Of a stretch of DNA of 64,000 bases, positions 53,356 through 60,557 are shown piece after piece. The stretch is taken from the NCBI RefSeq assembly GCF_006352065.1, contig NZ_CP040915.1, forward strand, positions 1,612,001 to 1,676,000, read 5' to 3'. The translations under genes and the position numbers were made by a program. A model generated the notes under the pieces. It searched no databases. It was given only the letters and a program-made list of their open reading frames with translations, and was not told the origin of the DNA. Each line of letters begins with the position of its first letter. Position 1 is the first letter of the stretch. Source of the DNA: Georgenia yuyongxinii (GTDB lineage: Bacteria > Actinomycetota > Actinomycetes > Actinomycetales > Actinomycetaceae).

Positions 53356-54939
53356 CTACTCGGGCCGGTTCCCCGCCTCGCCGCCGAGTACGTACGGCGT
53401 GGTCACGCCCGCGTAGGCCAGGTGGGCCAGCATGCCGTCGGCGGCGTGCTGGAGGTTGTGGCAGTGGTCGAGCCAGATGCCGGGGTTGTCCGCGACGAAC
53501 GCGACCTCGTAGGTCTCACCGTCGCGCACGTCGAGGGTGTCGGTCCACCACTGGCTGCCCGTGGACGGCACGCCGTCGCGGCTGAGGACCAGCACGTGGT
53601 GGCCGTGCAGGTGCATGGGGTGCACCGTGCCCGAGGAGTTCGAGATGGTCATGACGACCAGGTCGCCCTCCTCCAGCATGTACATCGGCACGTCCGGGTA
53701 GAGGTGCCCGTTGATGGTCCACCACAGGCCCGGCCGGCCGTCGACGAACCCCGGCCTGCGGCCGATCGCGTACTCGTAGCGCCGGTCCGCGGCCGCGGGG
53801 TCGAACGGCAGCGACGACGGCGTCCCGTAGGTCAGCAGGTCGACGACGGCGTCCGGGCCAGCTGTCGCGGGCAGACTCCCGGGGTCCTGGCCGCCCACCG
53901 CGACCGCCGCCCCACCGCCGGCGTGCAGGACGACGCCGTCGGCCGGGACCACCAGCCCGAGGTCGACGCGGCCCCCGCCGGGCACCGTGAACGCGACGTC
54001 GGTCAGCGGTTCGGGCCCGTCGACCTCGTGACCGTCGACGGCGAGGAGCCGGTACTCGGCGCCGGCCACCCAGACGTTCGTGGCGGCGCTGTCGGTGTTG
54101 ACGACCCGTAGCCGCGCCTGGGTCCCGGCGACGAGTGGCACGTGGTGGGTGCGAGCGTGCCCCGCGATGGTGCGCACGCCGTCGTAGGTGTGCACCGGCA
54201 GCACCAGGTCCCCGGTGGCCATGGGTGCGTCGTCGGGCCGGACGACGACCGTCCCGAAGAGCCCGCCGACCACTTGCTCGTGGGAGACCTGGTGGGAGTG
54301 GTACCAGTACGTGCCGGCGTCCTCGACCACGAACCGGTAGACGTGCTCACCGCCCACCGGGACCGCGTCCTGGGTCACGCCCGCCACGCCGTCCTCCGCG
54401 TTGGGCACGTCGATGCCGTGCCAGTGGAGCGCGGCGCCGTCGGCGACCGACTCGTTGACGAGGGTCACCTCCACCAGGTCGCCCTGGGCGGCCTCGATGG
54501 TGGGGCCGGGCGACGTCCCGTTGACGGTGAAGCCCGGCACCCGCTCGCCGGACGCTAGCTCGATCGTCCCCGCACGCGCGGTCAGCGTCACGGCGACGTC
54601 GGGCGTGCCCTCGCGTGGCCCCGCGAGGTCCGGGACGGTGCGCTGGGCGCCGCCCGGTGCGACAGTGCCGGTGGCCCGGGCCGCGGCGCCCGCGGCCGGG
54701 GCTGCCGCGGCGACCTGCCCGTGGTGCCTTTCCGCGACGGCGCCGGCGCCTTCGTCGGGGCCGTGGGCGACGGCGGAGCCCCCGCCGTAGTCGGGGTAGC
54801 CCATGTCCATCACCGAGATCGTGCCGGGCACGAGCGAGGTCCACCAGGCAGTGCCGAGGACCGTCAGTACCACCACGAGGAGGAACAGTCCCCACGTCGC
54901 GGGCCGGCGCAGCAGCGAACGCCCGGGAGCACGGCTCAC
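53356..54939 (-). CDS. membrane-anchored multicopper oxidase
   Basis: Cupredoxin-repeat oxidase (527 residues) acting outside the membrane, probably on Cu(I) or phenolic or metal substrates. One N-terminal membrane segment (about residues 15-37) is followed by a Gly/Ala/His-rich spacer. The copper sites are all seen: ALHWHGID, TYWYHSHQ, VHPMHLHGH and WLDHCHNLQHAADGM, the last holding the type-1 Cys, His and Met. The GTG start overlaps the stop of the DUF6220-like gene (GTGA), so the three genes at 53356-55931 form an operon. Confidence 0.93.
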   Translation of the reverse strand: MSRAPGRSLLRRPATWGLFLLVVVLTVLGTAWWTSLVPGTISVMDMGYPDYGGGSAVAHGPDEGAGAVAERHHGQVAAAAPAAGAAARATGTVAPGGAQRTVPDLAGPREGTPDVAVTLTARAGTIELASGERVPGFTVNGTSPGPTIEAAQGDLVEVTLVNESVADGAALHWHGIDVPNAEDGVAGVTQDAVPVGGEHVYRFVVEDAGTYWYHSHQVSHEQVVGGLFGTVVVRPDDAPMATGDLVLPVHTYDGVRTIAGHARTHHVPLVAGTQARLRVVNTDSAATNVWVAGAEYRLLAVDGHEVDGPEPLTDVAFTVPGGGRVDLGLVVPADGVVLHAGGGAAVAVGGQDPGSLPATAGPDAVVDLLTYGTPSSLPFDPAAADRRYEYAIGRRPGFVDGRPGLWWTINGHLYPDVPMYMLEEGDLVVMTISNSSGTVHPMHLHGHHVLVLSRDGVPSTGSQWWTDTLDVRDGETYEVAFVADNPGIWLDHCHNLQHAADGMLAHLAYAGVTTPYVLGGEAGNRPE

Positions 54940-55382
54940 AGGGCGGCGGGCGCCCGGGCCGGGACCGTCGTCGCGCGCTGGTCGGCGCGGTGGGCGGCGC
55001 GGAACGCCAGCAGGGCACAGGTGAAGATGGCCAGCGCGTTGAGGCCGTGGAGGTAGCCCACGGACACCACCTCGAACGCGGTGAAGGCGAGCACCCACTG
55101 GAGCACGACGAGGGCGAAGGTGATGGCCGCCCACATCTTCGCCCCGCGGAAGCGGTTGAAGAAGGACGCCACGAGCAGGATCAGGCCGAGCGAGGCGACG
55201 ACAATGGCGCCGTACCAGTGCAGCGCGGAGCCGAGGTTGTCCATGGGGTCGTAGCTCGAGTCGAGCACGCCGCCGCCCTCGACCATGTCGACGATCGTGA
55301 AGACGGCCAGTGCGATCGCCGCGGCCTGGGCGGCGACGCCCAGCGCGGTGAGAAGTGCGAATGCCTTGTAGACCGTACGCAT
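54936..55382 (-). CDS. DUF6220-like four-helix membrane protein, copy 2
   Basis: A 148-residue protein with four membrane segments (about 7-30, 53-75, 80-102, 108-130). It shares MRTVY at the start and the segments ASYDPMDN/SYDTFANPG-like, RFRGAKMWAAITF and LHGLNALAIF with the upstream gene, so they are tandem paralogues. It resembles DUF6220 proteins, function unknown. It is coupled to the multicopper oxidase gene by a 4-nt overlap, suggesting a shared role, for example in electron supply or copper handling; that is inference. Confidence 0.75.
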   Translation of the reverse strand: MRTVYKAFALLTALGVAAQAAAIALAVFTIVDMVEGGGVLDSSYDPMDNLGSALHWYGAIVVASLGLILLVASFFNRFRGAKMWAAITFALVVLQWVLAFTAFEVVSVGYLHGLNALAIFTCALLAFRAAHRADQRATTVPARAPAAL

Positions 55383-55481
55383 GACTACCTCCGGGCAGCC
55401 CGCGGGGTCGGGGGACGACCCCTGACGGTGCGCAACGCTACGCCGCAGAACCGCCCCCCAACTGCCCCCAGTTGTGCGGGC

Positions 55482-55931
55482 TCAGACGTCCACCGAAGCG
55501 GTGCGGCGCGTACGCACCGGCTCCGCCTGCGCCGTGCGCCCCGCGGCGCGCGCAGCGAGCAGAGCCAGCGCGAAGATCGCGAGGGCGTTGGCGCCGTGCA
55601 GGATCCCGATGGCCGGGGTCTCGAAGGCGAAGATGCCGAAGGCCCACTGCAGCAGCACGGCGACGAACGTCCACGCCGCCCACGTCTTGGCGCCCGGGAA
55701 GCGGGTGAGGAACGAGGCGATCAGCAGCAGGATGGCGAGCGCGCCGACCACCATGGCACCCATCGAGTGGGTCGCGAGCCCGGGGTTGGCGAACGTGTCG
55801 TAGCTGGCATCGATGACCGTGCCGCTCTCCACCTCGTTGACCATGGTGAACACGCCGAACGCGATGGCGGCGGACTGGATGAGAACGCCGGCTGCGACCA
55901 GCACAGCGAGAACCCGGTAGACGGTGCGCAT
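55482..55931 (-). CDS. DUF6220-like four-helix membrane protein, copy 1
   Basis: A 149-residue protein with four membrane segments and the same architecture as copy 2: MRTVYRVLAVLVAAGV, SYDTFANPGLATHSMGAM, RFPGAKTWAAWTF and ILHGANALAIFALALLAARAA. The ATG has GGAGGT at 7 nt. It heads the three-gene operon that ends with the multicopper oxidase. The 99-bp gap to copy 2 contains no further gene. Confidence 0.75.
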   Translation of the reverse strand: MRTVYRVLAVLVAAGVLIQSAAIAFGVFTMVNEVESGTVIDASYDTFANPGLATHSMGAMVVGALAILLLIASFLTRFPGAKTWAAWTFVAVLLQWAFGIFAFETPAIGILHGANALAIFALALLAARAAGRTAQAEPVRTRRTASVDV

Positions 55932-55976
55932 GGACCTGACCTCCGCTCGGGCACCCGATGGTGCCGTTTTGCGCGA

Positions 55977-55982
55977 ACACTA
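55977..55982 (-). promoter_or_regulatory. candidate -10 TAGTGT for the DUF6220-MCO operon
   Basis: On the minus strand TAGTGT is 45 nt before the ATG at 55931. A CCCAG-TTTG-CTGGG inverted repeat at 56008-56021 lies just upstream and could be an operator. Confidence 0.35.
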
Positions 55983-56144
55983 CGGTGCGGGGTGTTGCCC
56001 GAAACATCCCAGTTTGCTGGGAGGTGGCACCCCCCGAGTGCGCTGCGGCGTGCTGCACCGGGCACGATGAGCACCGACATCCGGCGGCCGAACCCGCGGC
56101 CCGTCCGACGGCCGAACCCTCGCCCGACCGCCGGACGTGAACGT

Positions 56145-56579
56145 CTACGCCAGGGAGGCGGTCAACGTGACCTCGGTGCCCTTGAGCGCCTGGCTGACGG
56201 GGCAGCCCTTGCTGGCGGACTCCGCGATCCGCTGGAAGTCCTCCGCGGAAATTCCCTCCACCTCGCCCTCCACGGTGAGATGGATGCCGGTGATGCCCTC
56301 GCCCGCGACGAAGGTGGCCTCCGCGGAGCTGCGCAGCTCTGCGGGCGGGGTGCCGTTCTGCGCGAGCTCGAGGGAGAACTGCTGCGCGAAGCACGTCGCG
56401 TGCGCGGCGGCGATGAGCTCCTCGGGTGAGGTGGTGCCGCCGCCGGACTCCTCCGCACGAGCCTTCCAGTTCACGTCGAAGGTCCCCAGCCCCGAGGTGT
56501 CCAACGAGGTGCGGCCGGAGCCGGAGAACAGGTCCCCGTTCCAGGTGGTGCTGCCCTTGCTCACGATGGGCGTCGGCAT
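56145..56579 (-). CDS. OsmC family peroxiredoxin-like protein
   Basis: Hydroperoxide-detoxifying protein of the OsmC/Ohr fold (144 residues). The two redox cysteines are C63 in [12 protein letters not shown] and C126 in [12 protein letters not shown]. The partner Arg/Glu are likely in [11 protein letters not shown] and [28 protein letters not shown] matches OsmC rather than Ohr. The ATG has a strong SD, AAGGAGGAG. Divergent from the coaE leader ORF. The 213-bp gap on its 3' side holds short GGCCGAACCC direct repeats near 56092 and 56114 but no gene. Confidence 0.9.
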   Translation of the reverse strand: MPTPIVSKGSTTWNGDLFSGSGRTSLDTSGLGTFDVNWKARAEESGGGTTSPEELIAAAHATCFAQQFSLELAQNGTPPAELRSSAEATFVAGEGITGIHLTVEGEVEGISAEDFQRIAESASKGCPVSQALKGTEVTLTASLA

Positions 56580-56672
56580 GGTTGCTCCTCCTTCGCAGCC
56601 CGGCTGGTCCGGGCCTGCTCGCGAACCTCCATCCTGCCCGCGCCTGCGCCCACCCGCAGCGTGACGGCCGGT

Positions 56673-56678
56673 TAAGGT
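56673..56678 (+). promoter_or_regulatory. -10 element TAAGGT for the coaE leader ORF
   Basis: TAAGGT ends 6 nt before the ATG at 56685. No such hexamer fits the coaE GTG itself as well. Confidence 0.5.
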
Positions 56679-56684
56679 CGGGGC

Positions 56685-56786
56685 ATGACCGACGGCGCCG
56701 CTCCCGGCACGGCCACGCTCCCGCCGAGCCTGACCAGGCTGGATTCGGCCCTGCAGGTGGTCGGCGCCGAACGGTCGTACGGGTGA
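56685..56786 (+). CDS. 33-codon leaderless ORF translationally coupled to coaE
   Basis: ATG-started frame [20 protein letters not shown] plus 13 more residues. It begins 6 nt after a TAAGGT hexamer, the same geometry as the leaderless genes of this window, and its TGA overlaps the coaE GTG (GTGA). coaE has no clear SD. The likely arrangement is a small leader gene whose translation delivers ribosomes to coaE. I do not recognise the peptide. Alternatively it is only a coupling device without a functional product. Confidence 0.55.
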   Translation: MTDGAAPGTATLPPSLTRLDSALQVVGAERSYG

Positions 56787-57403
56787 AGGTCGGGCTGACG
56801 GGCGGCATCGCCTCGGGCAAGAGTTCCGTGTCGGCCGAGCTCGCGCGCCTCGGTGCGGTGATCGTCGACGCCGACCAGATCGCCCGCGACGTGGTGGCGC
56901 CCGGCACGCCAGGACTGGCCGCGGTGGTGACCGAGTTCGGACCCGCGGTGCTGCTGCCGGACGGCTCCCTGGACCGGCCCGCCCTGGGGCGCCGGGTGTT
57001 CGCCGACCCGGCCGCGCTGCAGCGACTCGGCGCACTCACCCACCCGCTCGTGGCCCAGGAGAGCGCCCGCAGGCAGGCGGCCGCGCCGCCGGACGCGGTC
57101 GTCGTCCATGACGTCCCGCTCATCGTCGAGAACGGGCTCGCCGACAGCTACGACCTCGTCGTCGTCGTCGCCGCCGACGAGGCGGTGCGGCTCGAGCGGC
57201 TGGTGCGCGACCGGGGCATGTCCCGCGAGGACGCGCTCGCCCGCATCCGGGCCCAGGCCACGGACGAGCAGCGCCGCGCCGTCGCCGACGTGTGGCTGGA
57301 CAACTCCGGCACGCCCGAGGAGCTGCTCGGCGCCGTCGGCCGCCTGTGGCGCGAGCTGCTGGCCCCGAACAGCACAGGCCCGGGCACCACCGGGCGTCCC
57401 TAG
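56783..57403 (+). CDS. coaE: CoaE, dephospho-CoA kinase
   Basis: Last step of coenzyme A synthesis: phosphorylation of dephospho-CoA. It has 206 residues, normal. P-loop G7-S14 (GGIASGKS), [16 protein letters not shown] with the catalytic Asp, [14 protein letters not shown] and the lid [17 protein letters not shown]. The GTG at 56783 is where the family starts, and it overlaps the stop of the leader ORF. The stop shares the tetranucleotide CTAG with the stop of the convergent BCCT gene. Confidence 0.95.
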   Translation: MKVGLTGGIASGKSSVSAELARLGAVIVDADQIARDVVAPGTPGLAAVVTEFGPAVLLPDGSLDRPALGRRVFADPAALQRLGALTHPLVAQESARRQAAAPPDAVVVHDVPLIVENGLADSYDLVVVVAADEAVRLERLVRDRGMSREDALARIRAQATDEQRRAVADVWLDNSGTPEELLGAVGRLWRELLAPNSTGPGTTGRP

Positions 57404-59094
57404 CGCGGTTCCGGCGGCGGCGCACCCTCTTGGCCGGGCCCCTGCGGCGTGGGCGGCTCGGCGAACGGCACCTCGGTGGGCACCACCGTGGCGGACCGGA
57501 CCGGGCCGGGCCTGCGCCGCCGCAGGGGGTCGCGGCGCAGATCCACGTAGAGCGCCACGCACAGGCCGAGCATGATCAGCACGAACGGTGTCGAGGCCAG
57601 GATGGTGAACGTCTGCAGGGCGCCGAGCCCGCCGACGAACAGCAGGACGGCTGCGACGGCGCCGGTGAGGATAGCCCAGACGATGACCAACGGCGTCCAC
57701 GGGGTGGTGCGCCCCCGGGAGGACAGCGTGCCCATGACCAGCGAGCCGGCGTCGGCCCCGCTGATGAAGAACACCGCCGTCAGGACCATCACGACCAGGG
57801 TGGCCCCCGTGAAGAATGGGTACTGGTTGAGCATCGCGAAGAAGCCGGCCGCCTCGCTGCCGGTGCCGGCGATGTCGACGCCGTTGTGCTGCAGGTTGAT
57901 GCCGGCGCCGCCGAAGACCGCGAACCAGATCACGCTGACCCCGGTGGGGGCCAGGATCACGCCGAGGACGAACTCTCGGATGGTGCGCCCCCTGGAGATC
58001 CGCGCGATGAACGTGCCGACGAACGGCGTCCAGGAGATCCACCACGCCCAGTAGAAGATGGTCCAGCTGGCGAGCCAGTCGCCGCCGCCGAAGACGGCGG
58101 ACTGGAGGCTCATGGGCACCAGGGTGGAGAAGTAGGACCCCAGCGACTGGGGCACCAGGTCCATGATGAAGACGGTGGGCCCGACGACGAAGACGAACAC
58201 CAGCAGTACCGCGGCGAGGACGACGTTGGTGTTGCTCAGCCACTTGATCCCGCGCGAGACGCCGCTTGCCGCCGAGATGATCACGCCGACGGTCAGGATG
58301 CAGATGATGATCACCGGCGCGGCCGCGCTGGGGTTCTCCTCGAACTCCCCGGTGCGCAAAAGCGACAGGCCGGCCGCGATCTGGAGGGCGCCCAGGCCCA
58401 GCGACGTGGCGGACCCGAACTTCGTGCACAGGATCGCCAGGATGTCGATCGGCCTGCCCCAGCCCCTCTTCTCGATGCGCTCCTTGCCGAAGATCGCCTG
58501 GAACGGCGAGCTCATGAGATTGCCGCGTCCCATCCGGTGCGTGGAGTACGCCAGGGCCAGCCCCACGACGGAGTAGATGGCCCACGGGTGCAGACCCCAG
58601 TGGAAGAGGGTGTACGCCATGGCGGTCTCGGCCGCGTCCGCGCTGCCAGGCACCGAGTCGACGAACGGTGGGGGACTGGCCATGTGGGTGACGGGCTCGT
58701 AGACGCCGAAGAACATCAGGCCGATGCCCATCCCGGCGCTGAACATCATCGCGATCCAGGACAGCGTGGAGAACTCCGTCGCCTCTCCGGCGCGGGCGAT
58801 CGGGATGCTCCCGAACCGCCCGAAGGCGAGCACCAGGGAGAACACGACGAAGGCGCTGGCCGCCAGGATGAAGGCCCACCCGAAGGTGGTGGTCACCCAG
58901 GTGAGGGCCGACCCGGCCACCTCCTCGACGGCATCGGTGAAGAGCACACCGAGCAGGCAGATCACGACGACCAACGCGACCGCGACGCCGAAGACGACCT
59001 TGTCGACGGACGCCCAGCCGCCCGGCCCGGAGTCCACCGGCAACGGGTCGGCCGGCGTCACCACCACGTGCTCGTCCGGTTGGTCGATGTCCAT
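57400..59094 (-). CDS. BCCT family transporter (betaine/choline/carnitine type)
   Basis: Secondary transporter for quaternary ammonium solutes (564 residues, about 12 membrane segments). The family motif is [32 protein letters not shown] near residue 340, and the glycine motif reads [19 protein letters not shown]. The MGIG form is the one seen in sodium-coupled betaine carriers, where proton-coupled choline carriers often have MGID; this is a family-level hint only. The C-terminal 45 residues are Pro/Arg rich and cytosolic. ATG at 59094 with GAGAGG upstream. An osmoprotection role is likely. Confidence 0.93.
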   Translation of the reverse strand: MDIDQPDEHVVVTPADPLPVDSGPGGWASVDKVVFGVAVALVVVICLLGVLFTDAVEEVAGSALTWVTTTFGWAFILAASAFVVFSLVLAFGRFGSIPIARAGEATEFSTLSWIAMMFSAGMGIGLMFFGVYEPVTHMASPPPFVDSVPGSADAAETAMAYTLFHWGLHPWAIYSVVGLALAYSTHRMGRGNLMSSPFQAIFGKERIEKRGWGRPIDILAILCTKFGSATSLGLGALQIAAGLSLLRTGEFEENPSAAAPVIIICILTVGVIISAASGVSRGIKWLSNTNVVLAAVLLVFVFVVGPTVFIMDLVPQSLGSYFSTLVPMSLQSAVFGGGDWLASWTIFYWAWWISWTPFVGTFIARISRGRTIREFVLGVILAPTGVSVIWFAVFGGAGINLQHNGVDIAGTGSEAAGFFAMLNQYPFFTGATLVVMVLTAVFFISGADAGSLVMGTLSSRGRTTPWTPLVIVWAILTGAVAAVLLFVGGLGALQTFTILASTPFVLIMLGLCVALYVDLRRDPLRRRRPGPVRSATVVPTEVPFAEPPTPQGPGQEGAPPPEPR

Positions 59095-59180
59095 GGTGAT
59101 CCCGCCTCTCGATCGGCCGGCGGACCTCGGGTCCGAGGACGCGTCGTCGGGACGGGCGACTGTGGCGGCACCGGCGGAAG

Positions 59181-59186
59181 TATGGT
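59181..59186 (+). promoter_or_regulatory. -10 element TATGGT, leaderless start of PduO-like gene
   Basis: TATGGT ends 7 nt before the ATG at 59194. Confidence 0.5.
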
Positions 59187-59193
59187 GGCACCC

Positions 59194-59814
59194 ATGAACG
59201 GCGGCGGCGAGCCAGGGCTGGAGCACCACGACGGCGACACCGGGCGTATCCGTCTGGGAGGTCGCGGCGTGCTGCCGAAGACCGACCTGCGGGTGTCGGC
59301 CTACGTCGAGTGCGACGCGGCGAACGCGGCGATCGGCGTGGCGATGGCGGCCGCGCCGCTGCCCCGGGACGTCGCCACGATGCTGGTGAGCGTGCAGAAC
59401 GACCTGCTCGACCTCGTCTCGGACCTCGGGGTGCCCGCCGTCGGGGCGCAGCCCGTGCAGTGCCGGATCGTGCCTGCTCACGTGGAGCGGCTGGACCGCG
59501 CCGTCGGATACTTCGCCGAGCAGGCCGGGGACCTCAGCGGCATGGTGCTGCCCGGCGGCACGGTGGGTGCGGCCCTGCTGTACCAGGCCCGGGCGGCGGT
59601 GCGGCGCGCGGAGGTGGCGGTCTGGCGGGCGATCGAGGCGCACCAGGACGACGTCAACCGGGACATCGGCCGGTACCTCAACCACCTGTCCACGCTGCTG
59701 TTCGTCATCGCCCGCGGCGCCAACGCCGAGATGGGTGACGCGGCGTGGGTGCCGGAGTTCTCCGTGCGGCCCGCACCCGAGGCCTCGGACGGCGAGGCCG
59801 CAGGCGGCCACTGA
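59194..59814 (+). CDS. PduO-type ATP:cob(I)alamin adenosyltransferase-like protein (divergent)
   Basis: A 206-residue protein of the PduO/MMAB adenosyltransferase fold. The C-terminal helices are clear: QARAAVRRAEVAVWRAIE (usual ARTVCRRAER), NRDIGRYLNHLSTLLFVIAR. The N-terminal ATP-binding part departs from the family: the usual TGDxGTT loop appears as DTGRIRLGGRGVLPK, and VDELNS is CDAANA. It may be an adenosyltransferase with relaxed motifs or a related protein with another role. No cobalamin genes are adjacent. Confidence 0.7.
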   Translation: MNGGGEPGLEHHDGDTGRIRLGGRGVLPKTDLRVSAYVECDAANAAIGVAMAAAPLPRDVATMLVSVQNDLLDLVSDLGVPAVGAQPVQCRIVPAHVERLDRAVGYFAEQAGDLSGMVLPGGTVGAALLYQARAAVRRAEVAVWRAIEAHQDDVNRDIGRYLNHLSTLLFVIARGANAEMGDAAWVPEFSVRPAPEASDGEAAGGH

Positions 59815-59865
59815 GGTCGCCGTCACCGCGCCGTGGGTCCAGGTGTGGCCCAAGGTTGGTTGGGG

Positions 59866-59871
59866 TAGCCT
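59866..59871 (+). promoter_or_regulatory. -10 element TAGCCT upstream of MarR gene, inside a weak DtxR/IdeR-like box
   Basis: TAGCCT lies about 37 nt before the MarR ATG. The surrounding 19 bases match the DtxR/IdeR consensus at roughly 12 of 19 positions by eye, which is weak. Confidence 0.3.
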
Positions 59872-59908
59872 CACTAATGACTGCGACGGAAGGGGTTGAG
59901 CCTCGGCG

Positions 59909-60469
59909 ATGGCTGCGAACCAGGCGCGGGACGGCGTGCTGCAGCGCCACGGCGTCGTGGAGCGCGATGCGGCCCTCGAGCGTGAGGTCGCGGACGACAT
60001 CCATGCCGCGTTCGTCTCGGTCCTCCGGTGGGCGAGCCGCTCCGCCGTCCGCGGGCGGTTGTGGGCCGACGGCGGGGTCGAGCTCACGCCCACCGACGCG
60101 TGGCTGCTCGAGGCGCTGGCCACGCACAGCCCCATGCGGGTGACGATGCTCGCGACCTGGCAGGGCGTGGACAAGTCCACCGTGACGCCGCAGGTCCGCC
60201 GGCTGGAGCAGGCGGGGCTCGTCGACAGGCACCGCGACCCCGTGGACGGGCGCGCCTCCCTGCTCACCCTCTCGGCCGCCGGACGCGAGGTGCGTGAGCG
60301 GGTGCGTGCCGTCGGCGGCGACGTCCTCTCCGAAGGCATGGCCGACTGGACCGAGAGCGACCGTCGGACGTTTGCCCGGCTGCTCGGCCGTTTCGCCCAG
60401 ACGCTCGACGGCGGGCCTCGCCGGGAGGCGGCCGCCGCTGGTCCGGCAACAGGCGCGCACGCGGACTGA
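59909..60469 (+). CDS. MarR family transcriptional regulator
   Basis: A winged-helix repressor of the MarR type (186 residues). The core is TPTDAWLLEALATHSPMRVTMLATWQGVDKSTVTPQVRRLEQAGLVDRHRDPVDGRASLLTLSAAG-like, shown in parts: recognition helix DKSTVTPQVRRL, wing RHRDPVDGRASLL. The ligand is unknown. The ATG has only GAAGGGG about 13 nt upstream as SD, so the start is slightly uncertain. The stop lies inside the first copy of a 30-bp duplication that carries dyads and precedes uvrB. Confidence 0.88.
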   Translation: MAANQARDGVLQRHGVVERDAALEREVADDIHAAFVSVLRWASRSAVRGRLWADGGVELTPTDAWLLEALATHSPMRVTMLATWQGVDKSTVTPQVRRLEQAGLVDRHRDPVDGRASLLTLSAAGREVRERVRAVGGDVLSEGMADWTESDRRTFARLLGRFAQTLDGGPRREAAAAGPATGAHAD

Positions 60470-60513
60470 CGTCCGCCAGTAGTCGCGCACGCGGACCGAC
60501 GTCCGCCGGTAGC
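60454..60513. repeat. 30-bp tandem duplication with internal dyads between MarR gene and uvrB
   Basis: Two 30-bp units (60454-60483, 60484-60513) differ at three positions. Each contains GCGGAC-N4-GTCCGC (60461-60476 and 60491-60506). The centres are 30 bp apart, about three helical turns. Confidence 0.85.
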
Positions 60514-60545
60514 AGACCGGGCGCCTGCGTGTCTGTGGGGCGACG

Positions 60546-60551
60546 TACCGT
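60546..60551 (+). promoter_or_regulatory. -10 element TACCGT, leaderless start of uvrB
   Basis: TACCGT ends 6 nt before the ATG at 60558. I see no actinobacterial LexA box (GAAC-N4-GTTC) in the gap. Confidence 0.5.
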
Positions 60552-60557
60552 TGACAC

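Noticed and set aside
56060-56144. Short direct repeats GGCCGAACCC downstream of the OsmC gene
   Set aside because: Only two imperfect copies of about 18 bp in GC-rich DNA with no further copies seen; not enough to call an element.
59877-60143. ATG five bases after TAGCCT, opening an 88-codon frame before the MarR gene
   Set aside because: It fits the leaderless geometry but the frame is a shadow of the MarR coding sequence with Ser/Arg-rich composition. The MarR ATG at 59909 gives the recognisable protein.
60470-60557. LexA/SOS box upstream of uvrB
   Set aside because: No GAAC-N4-GTTC-like site could be found by eye; the only dyads are GCGGAC-N4-GTCCGC.
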